Translations under genes and position numbers: made by a program
Shown here: positions 57,650 to 64,000 of the stretch, piece after piece
Layout: each line of letters starts with the position of its first letter
Position numbering within the stretch: the first letter of the stretch is position 1
Source: Vanrija pseudolonga
Taxonomy: Eukaryota; Basidiomycota; Tremellomycetes; Trichosporonales; Trichosporonaceae
Direction: 5' to 3'
Assembly: GCF_020906515.1 (NCBI RefSeq)
Contig: NC_085849.1
Coordinates: 806,001-870,000 of the forward strand
Length of the DNA: 64,000 nt
Notes under the pieces: model-generated
The model's input: only the letters and a program-made list of their open reading frames with translations
What the model was told of the DNA's origin: nothing
Database searches by the model: none

Positions 57650-58486
57650 TGTGGCGGTCGCGCGCTGCCGTTGGCATCAAGGTGAACGGCGAGATGCGAG
57701 GAATGAATGCTTGGACGATCAGGTCAACACAGCGTTGCGTGCGAGGACAGAGCCGAGCTGCTCACCGCCTAAATATCTCTTGGCTCGGCCAAAAACCAAC
57801 GACGCTTGACGTCAGGCTGGCCCAAGATAGAAGAAGCACCTCGGATCTGTAGTGACCGTTTGTCGGCTGATGCAAGACGCACCGCTTAGCGAGCGAGGTG
57901 CCCGCCGATCCTCATCCAGCAACAAGAGCGACAGAAAGAGATGCTCAGTTCACACAGTCAGACTAAAGCGAGTTCTAGACTCGTCAGAGAGTTGCGGCGG
58001 CGGCGGCGTAGGCAGATCTGTGGCAGGCGGTGGCGGAATGTGTTAGTGGAGCCGACGTTGTGCCGGTGCACTATGGGTGCCTGAAATAGGCCGTGGCATG
58101 GCTCGTCCGCCTTGTTTTGTCAGTTTGAGGCGGCGCGTGAGAGGGGAAGAAAGTAAGATCTGAGTAGGTGCACACAGAGTAACGCGGATGGGAGTTGCCC
58201 ATCGCCAAGCATGCTCCAGTGGTCATTGCCGTGTCGTACTGTTCCCTAAAGGCGATTGAATAGTCCGTAAGTCATGGTTATTCCAAAGGATCTGTGCATC
58301 GGCATTTGCCCTACCAACATGGTTACGTAAAAAGGAAACGCGTGGTCACCACGTGCATATCAAATTCAGTGGCAATTTCGTATCACTCCACCAACCACCA
58401 CCACCACCACCTCGCCCGACCACAACCAAGGACATTTCCACCCTTGTGTCGAGATCAACATCCACCCACTCCAACACCAAAACACA
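57650..58486. other. Divergent promoter region
   Basis: This 0.84 kb between the pseudokinase gene and ISY1 has an ACGCGT box and a CACGTG box close together at 58338-58355. It ends in a CCA/CAC-rich leader before ISY1. No other gene was recognised. Confidence 0.45.
58338..58355. promoter_or_regulatory. ACGCGT and CACGTG boxes upstream of ISY1
   Basis: ACGCGT at 58338-58343 and CACGTG at 58350-58355 lie about 135-150 bp before the ISY1 start. They match MBF-type and bHLH-type sites. No functional evidence can be read from sequence. Confidence 0.3.
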
Positions 58487-59810
58487 ATGGCGCGCAACTC
58501 TGAAAAGGCCCAGTCGATGCTGTATCGCTTCCGCGAGCAGCAGGCCGTCGAGATGGGCCTCGGCAACCGCGTGCGCGGCGAGCGCAGGCCGCGCATGGCG
58601 TCGTCCGTCTCGAGCCTGCGCGAGTGCGAGCGCTGGCGCGGCGACATCATGAAGGAGATCAGCCGCAAGGTGTCCAAGATCCAGGACTGTGGGTTACCCG
58701 TATGCTGGTGTAGCTGACCGGCCAGCCTCGTTGACAGACTACGAGATCCGCGACCTCAACGACGAGATCAACCAGCTCATGCGCGAGAAGCGCCACTGGG
58801 AGACGCAGATCGTCAACCTCGGCGGCGCAAACTACAAGCGCGCGCAGGCGGCCATGGTCGACGACGAGGGACGCGAGGTGCCGGGAACGCGCGGGTACAA
58901 GTACTTTGGCCGCGCGCGCGACCTGCCTGGCGTGAAGGAGATGTTTGCCAAAGGCGGTGAGTGTGGAGGTGGAGAGTGATGGGGGAGCGTTGTGCTGACA
59001 ACGACCAGCCCAGGCAGCAACAGAAGAGTCGGCGCGCAATGCCAGCTTCCAGATGTTTAGGAACCAGGGGCCAGACTACTATGGCGATAATGACGAGCTG
59101 GACCCGAAGTTGGCGGCCGAGGAGGACGAGGCGACGCGCCAAGGTGAGTGGGCGTGACGGGGAGGAGGCGGTGTGCGGAGCGTACCCCAGGCGCGTTTTA
59201 CTTTGAGGCGTATCCTGGGAGTACCCACAAGTTGCGCGTCCAGACAGCCGCGAGTCGAGGGCGGTCGATTCACCGCTGCCCGGAGGCTCCTCAGCTTCGA
59301 AGTCGCTGCTTGGGGTATACTACTCCAGACGGTGGTCATATTGCTCGACAGAGACTGACAGCCACAGACTGGGAGCAGGCAGCGCGCGAGGCCGCCGAAA
59401 TATTGGCGCTGAGCGACGATGCGGTGGTGCCATTCCCCGAGCCGAGCAAGCCTGCTGCGCCTGCGGCGGGTGAGGCCTCTACCAAGCGGAAATCGCCCGA
59501 GCCAGAAGCAGCTGCCGAGGAGCCAGCAGCAGAGGACACGAGCAAGAAGTCGAAGAAGGGCGGCAAGGGAGGTCGTGGCAAGAAGGGCGCCGCACCCCCC
59601 CCACCGCCACCTGGGGCGCCGGCCGCGACCGGCGGCAACGACGCAGCTGCCGCTGCTGCTCAGGCCGCCCAAGCCGCCCTTGCTGCCAGCTTCATGAGCG
59701 TGTTCGACGCCGCTACGCTGAGTGCACCCACTCCTCTGTCGACCGACGAGCTTGGCAAGATTCTGCTGGAGAGGAGGAAACAGGCGTTGAGGGAAGAGTA
59801 TGGGGTGTAG
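58487..59810 (+). CDS. ISY1: Pre-mRNA splicing factor Isy1
   Basis: Exons 58487-58688, 58726-58956, 59009-59143 and 59368-59810 give 336 residues. The N-terminus opens MARNSEKAQSMLYRFREQQ, followed by LRECERWRGDIMKEISRKV, LTDYEIRDLNDEINQL and GYKYFGRARDLPGVKEMF, the conserved Isy1 core. Isy1 belongs to the NTC/Prp19 group and sits in the first-step spliceosome. The C-terminus is lysine- and alanine-rich with a proline run. The last intron as drawn (59144-59367) is 224 nt. An alternative acceptor at 59190 would keep 59 extra codons in frame (see findings). Confidence 0.9.
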
Positions 59811-60712
59811 GTAGAGAGGTGGCGGTTAGGCGCGTGAGATGAGAGGCGTGCAGCATGTACCATTAAATGCATTAGAAGGCTTTTAGGCGTGCATTATTAG
59901 TAGTGTGGAATGTGATGATGGCCATGGTGGGCCTACATTCCTGGTTTTGTATTTGACGGGGGCGAGGTCTAAATACGTGAATAGCGCGTCGGATCGGGAG
60001 TTGAGAGGTTGACGGCGGGGGGGCGGAGGCAGACTGCGGCTATGTGAGCCAAAGGGCTCCCTCCCCCTTCCTCCCTTCCCTACCTGGGCGTTCATCGGCA
60101 AGTCAGGCACGGGTGCAGGAGGTCACGCACGTTCATGCAGAGCCCAATGATGCGATAAACCTGGCAGACCAGACGGAGGAGCCATCACTTGTCCTGGCCG
60201 GCCATCACCCACCTTGCCCCCCCTTCGTCCCCTGCCTGCTCATTGCAGACACTGGGTACAAGCCCTGGCACACGACAAACGTTTGAACAAGGACCAGAGA
60301 GAGCGAGCATCCAGTAGCACTCCCTTGGCACAGACTTTTGTACAATCCTTGCAACAACATCTATCTAAGGACTCAACACAAACCACCCCATCATCCCACC
60401 TGGTCCGTGTCTTGTTTTAGCGTTCCATATCGCACAGACACTTTGTCACAAAACATTGATACGCCACGGCGTAGACAAGCACGGCAATCTCAGCGACCCA
60501 AGGACTCGACGACGCCCCCCAGCAGCGACGTCCCATCCTCGTCCGAGCGAAGCAGCAACTAGATAACACGGAACTTGAGATCGACACCTTCCTCCACTCT
60601 CTTCCCACGTGCCTAGAGCGACATTGCATCTCTGTTGCAGCAATTTCTCAAGAGCACACAACACATCTCTCTCTTCCTCCTCCCCCTCTCCCACCTCTAG
60701 ACCTCACTCATC
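59811..60712. other. ISY1 3' region and VTC4 promoter
   Basis: This 0.9 kb ends in a C/T-rich leader before VTC4. It contains CACGTT at 60128 and CACGTG at 60606, both of the Pho4 type. No gene was recognised. Confidence 0.5.
60606..60611. promoter_or_regulatory. CACGTG box upstream of VTC4
   Basis: A CACGTG core lies about 100 bp before the VTC4 start, with a weaker CACGTT at 60128-60133. Pho4 binds CACGTG and CACGTT to induce VTC genes under phosphate limitation in yeasts. The fit to VTC4 function makes this plausible here. Confidence 0.45.
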
Positions 60713-63233
60713 ATGAAGTTTGGTCGCCGCATCAAGGTGAGTCGCCGGCATCACGCACAGATATAGCCACGGCTAACACTTCCCCACAGGACTCGCGCTA
60801 CTCTGAGTGGGCCGACAAGTACGTCAACTACTCTGCGCTCAAGAAGCAGATCAAGTCCAACCTCCCATGGACCGACACTGCCGAGGCAGAGTTCCTCGTC
60901 TCGCTCCGTGCCGAGCTTGAGAAGTGCGAGACCTTCCAGCGTGAGAAGGCGACCGAGATTACCGACCGCATCTCGCAGCTCGAGAAGGAGGTCCACCTCC
61001 TCGTCGCCCGCGCCGCCCTCGAGGACAGCTCCGACGAGGACACGGACGAGCACCACCCCCCGCGTACCGAGCGCGAAACCGAGGCCCAGGTCAGCGACTA
61101 CCGCGACGACGATGGCGGCTCGGACGACGAGGATGAGGACGACGACGAGCCCCTCACCCTCGACGAGATTGAGGAGCGCTTCAAGGAGCTCGAGGAGGAG
61201 GTCGCTGTTCTTGTTGCCGACGTCCACGACCTCGCCCTCTTCACCAAGCTCAACTTTACCGGCTTCATGAAGATTGTCAAGAAGCACGACAAGCTCACTG
61301 GCTTTGCCCTCAAGCCCACCTTCAACCAGGACTTCCTCGAGGAGCACCCCTTCTACAAGATGAACTATGACCCCGTCATTGTCAAGCTTTCCAAGCTCTT
61401 CGACCTTGTCCGTACCCGTGGCCACCCTATCGAGGGTGACTCGTCGGCCGGTGGTAGCCAGAACGCCTTCGTCCGTTCGACCACCAAGTACTGGGTCCAC
61501 GAGGAGAACATTGTTCCCCTCAAGCTCAACATCCTCAAGCACCTCCCCGTGCTCGTGTTTGACCCCAACAAGGAGTTCAACATCAAGGACTCGGCCATCA
61601 CCTCGATCTACTACGACAACGAGGACCTCGAGCTCTACCTCGGCCGTCTTGAGAAGACTGAGGGTGCCGAGGCCGTCCGTATGCGTTGGTACGGTGATGT
61701 CGACGGCAAGGTCGTCTTCGTCGAGCGCAAGACCCACCGCGAGGACTGGACCGGCGAGAAGTCGGTCAAGGAGCGTTTCACCATCAAGGAGGACAAGCTC
61801 AACGACTTCTGCTCCGGCAAGTACACCATGGACGCCGAGTTTGACGAGCTCGTCAAGAAGGGCAAGAAGACTGCCAAGGACGTCGAGGCCATGAAGCAGC
61901 TCGCCGACGAGATCCAGTACGGCATCATCACCCGCAAGCTCCGCCCCGTCATGCGCTCGTTCTACAACCGTACCGCCTTCCAGCTCCCCGGTAACGCCTC
62001 GGTCCGTATCTCGCTCGACACTGAGCTCGCCCTCGTCCGTGAGGACAACTTTGACGGTGTCGACCGCACCCACGGCAACTGGCGCCGTACCGACTTTGGC
62101 ATTGACCACCCCTTCCCCACCGTCAAGGCCTCAGACAAGGAGCTCTTCCCCTACGCCATTCTCGAGGTCAAGCTCGCCACCCGTGTCGGCGAGGAGCCTC
62201 CCACCTGGATCAAGGACCTTGTCAACTCGCACCTTGTCGAGGCCGTCCCCAAGTTCTCCAAGTTCATCCACGGCTGTGCTACTCTTCTTCCCGAGCGCGT
62301 CGACCTCATCCCCTTCTGGCTCCCCCAGATGGACCAGGACATCCGCAAGCAGCCTTCGGCCCGCTCGCGTGTCATGATCGAGCGTCCCCACTCGGCGCCT
62401 CACTCGGCCGACAGCCAGTCCGGCCCCGCCTCGCCCCTCGTCTCGGGCGAGGCCTCGTACCACGAGCCCGTGTCCGAGGGCGAGGAGGACGAGTACCTCA
62501 ACCACGCCGGCACCGTCGACGACGAGGACAAGCGTCTCCGTCTCCCTGCCGAGGCTGCCGCCGAGGCCAAGGCTGCTCGCGAGCACCGTGAGCGCACGGC
62601 CAACGACTCGATCGACCAGGGCTCGGCCTTCACCCGCCCCGCCGCCGGCAAGTACGAGCGCGGCCTCCAGGTCGACCCGCTTGTCCCCGCCAGCCGCTTC
62701 GACAAGAGCCTCGACCTCAAGCTCCAGGCTGCCATCGACCGTGAGGCTGAGGAGGACGAGATGGATGAGGAGGAGGCCAACCCGACCGTCGTCATGACTC
62801 GGGAATTCCGCGCTCCGGTGAGTTTGTGGCACTTGTGGCACTTGTGGCACTTGGGTTGTCAATAGTGGCTGACATTGTCAAGGCTGGCAAGCTCATCTCC
62901 GTTCCCATCCGCATCGAACCTAAGGTTATCTTTGCAACCGAACGCACCTTCCTTAAATGGTCCCATATGGCCGTGCTGCTGGCCATGATCAGCGTGGCTA
63001 TGGTCAACTTCACGGGGCCGGATGACACCGTTGGGATGTGGGCGGCGTTCTCGTACACCTTGATTTCCCTCGCGGCAACAGCGTATGCGGGTTGGCGGTA
63101 CGCTTTCCGTGTGCTTGCCTTGCGCAACAGGCGCTCCGTCGAATACCACGATTCCTACGGCCCTGCCGGGCTCTGTGTTGCCCTGGTCATCGCCTTGACC
63201 CTCAACCTGGCCCTCCGTGTTAGGGAGCTTTGA
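60713..63233 (+). CDS. VTC4: Vacuolar transporter chaperone 4, polyphosphate polymerase
   Basis: Exons 60713-60736, 60790-62817 and 62883-63233 give 800 residues. An SPX domain starts at residue 1 ([19 protein letters not shown], then YSALKKQIK) and contains a long acidic insert. The catalytic tunnel domain has [34 protein letters not shown] and [11 protein letters not shown], and then [10 protein letters not shown] with the essential Glu. A Ser/Glu-rich linker leads to the VTC1-like membrane part: three hydrophobic segments between 62960 and 63225. Presence of the catalytic basic residues separates this from the accessory Vtc2/Vtc3. The complex makes polyphosphate from ATP and moves it into the vacuole, controlled by inositol pyrophosphates at SPX. 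Confidence 0.96.
62824..62850. repeat. Triple 9-nt repeat inside the second VTC4 intron
   Basis: Three perfect copies of ttgtggcac occupy most of the 5' half of the 65-nt intron 62818-62882. Confidence 0.85.
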
Positions 63234-63688
63234 GAGCTGTAGATGAGTGCAGCGCTGTCCTTAGGAGGCCAGCAGACCTGTCCTTAGGAGGCCAGCAGAC
63301 CGTCCTTAGGAGGCCAGCAGACCTGTCCTTAGGAGGCCAGCAGACCTGTCCTTAGGAGGTCAGCCGACGAGAGATCGAGGAGGAGGAGCGGCCCTGTTCG
63401 AGGGCGATGACACAATAGTCATTCTACCCCAGCCATGGCTGGGATTAGTGGCCTGTTCTTGCTGGCCGTAGTTTTGTTATAGCAATCAAGCCTGTTTCAT
63501 GCATTAGTTCACCTGGGTTTGTGTGCGCCGCGGTGAGGAGTTCTGAATATGGTGGGACTGTGAGGCGAGTTCTGTTTGGATCCAACCGTACGCATGACAG
63601 TTCATTTTGTGTAGCAGAGGCGACAGTGTATGGAGAAATCTGACCAAACGACTTGTTGAATGCCTCTGCACCCCCCCCCCCCCCCCCC
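63234..63688. other. VTC4 3' region with minisatellite and poly-C run
   Basis: This stretch holds the VTC4 3' UTR, a five-copy minisatellite, and an 18-nt C run near 63671 just outside the stop of the next, convergent gene. Confidence 0.6.
63255..63368. repeat. Five-copy 22-23 bp minisatellite after VTC4
   Basis: The 23-bp unit ctgtccttaggaggccagca(gac) repeats five times from 63255. Copies 1, 2 and 4 are identical, copy 3 lacks one T, and copy 5 has diverged. It starts 22 bp past the VTC4 stop, so it lies in the transcript's 3' UTR. Confidence 0.9.
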
Positions 63689-64000
63689 TTACTCGTCACT
63701 GAGCAGGTCCTCAACGGCCTTGTGACTGGGTGGCGCTGGCTGTGTATGTACAGCTTGCTCTTCGCGTAAGCATCCTTGTACAGTCAGTTTGCTTGGGTTC
63801 CTGCCATAGGAAGGCGGAAGAGGAGAGGCAGGCCAACGGAGATCAGGTATACATGACTGTACTTGCCGGCCATCTTGTTCTGCGTCTTCTACGAATCCGC
63901 CTCCCTCTGCTCGTCCGTCCTTTCATCGCGCTTGGATCTCCGGGTCGCGAGGATCTCGGGCCCGTTTGACTGGTATGCGGCCTTCTGTTTCGCGAGGATG
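63689..64000 (-). CDS. 3' end of an unrecognised gene (partial)
   Basis: Two in-phase exon segments, >64000-63893 and 63800-63689, encode about 73 C-terminal residues. The first part is charged and helical (AKQKAAYQSNGPEILATRRS, then KRDERTDEQREAD). The second ends SHKAVEDLLSDE. The joining intron is 92 nt with donor GTAGAA and an acceptor after ATGGCAG; another acceptor near 63775 is possible but gives the wrong phase. I cannot name the family from the tail. Confidence 0.4.

Noticed and set aside
60751-62109. A 452-residue open frame opposite VTC4
   Set aside because: It arises from C-ending codons of a highly biased gene read in reverse. Composition is Leu/Val/Glu-rich and repetitive.
1-64000. 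Transposons, retroelements, CRISPR arrays, tRNA or rRNA genes
   Set aside because: I looked for transposase or reverse-transcriptase motifs, long terminal repeats, spaced direct repeats and tRNA B-box sequences, and found none that I could support.

Overview
The window is nuclear DNA from a GC-rich basidiomycete yeast, most likely a tremellomycete (Trichosporonales or a close relative). Genes are dense and carry many very short introns (often 32 to 60 nt) with GTGAGT-type donors and CTAAC or CTGAC branch sites. Two genes match proteins best known from Cryptococcus: a Cuf1-type copper-fist factor and a Tco2-type double hybrid histidine kinase. Exon coordinates were worked out by hand from splice consensus and phase, and for most genes the summed exon lengths give an intact frame. 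Gene identities rest on recognised motifs, not on a database search.

Layout, left to right. 1-9.4 kb: 3' part of an Rco1-type PHD protein (+), a YMC-type mitochondrial carrier (-), and the copper regulator CUF1 (-) with a long upstream region. 9.4-17.7 kb: a possible queuosine-salvage-family protein (-), the nucleolar DEAD-box helicase DBP9 (+), and a SNF2-family ATPase (-). 18.6-25 kb: a peroxisomal-type NADH pyrophosphatase NPY1 (+), a glutaminase-STAS protein (-), an orphan protein with 32-37 nt introns (-), and an OB-fold-like protein (-). 26.2-32.7 kb: a 24-exon double hybrid histidine kinase (+) with a 5-nt microexon. 32.8-37.5 kb: GINS subunit SLD5 (-), a probable DASH subunit SPC34 (-), and phosphoglycerate kinase PGK1 (-). 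38.9-43.6 kb: a five-zinc-knuckle glycine-rich protein (+) and a basic low-complexity protein (-). 45-51.4 kb: a secreted PL14-type protein (+), ribosomal protein eL36 (+), a small membrane protein (-), and a 6-phosphogluconolactonase homologue (+). 51.7-57.6 kb: mitochondrial asparaginyl-tRNA synthetase (-), a MESH1-type HD hydrolase (-), and a pseudokinase-like fusion (-). 58.5-64 kb: splicing factor ISY1 (+), polyphosphate polymerase VTC4 (+), and the 3' end of an unknown gene (-).

This looks like an ordinary housekeeping chromosome arm. I saw no transposon, retroelement, CRISPR array, tRNA, rRNA or biosynthetic gene cluster. The points of interest are inside genes. They are the microexon and missing switch lysine in the hybrid kinase, a phosphogluconolactonase without its usual DGH residues, a two-part protein ending in a degenerate kinase domain, an intron placed at the same codon in each of five zinc knuckles, a 48-codon in-frame upstream extension of PGK1, a pure (CTG)20 tract in CUF1, and a minisatellite just after VTC4.
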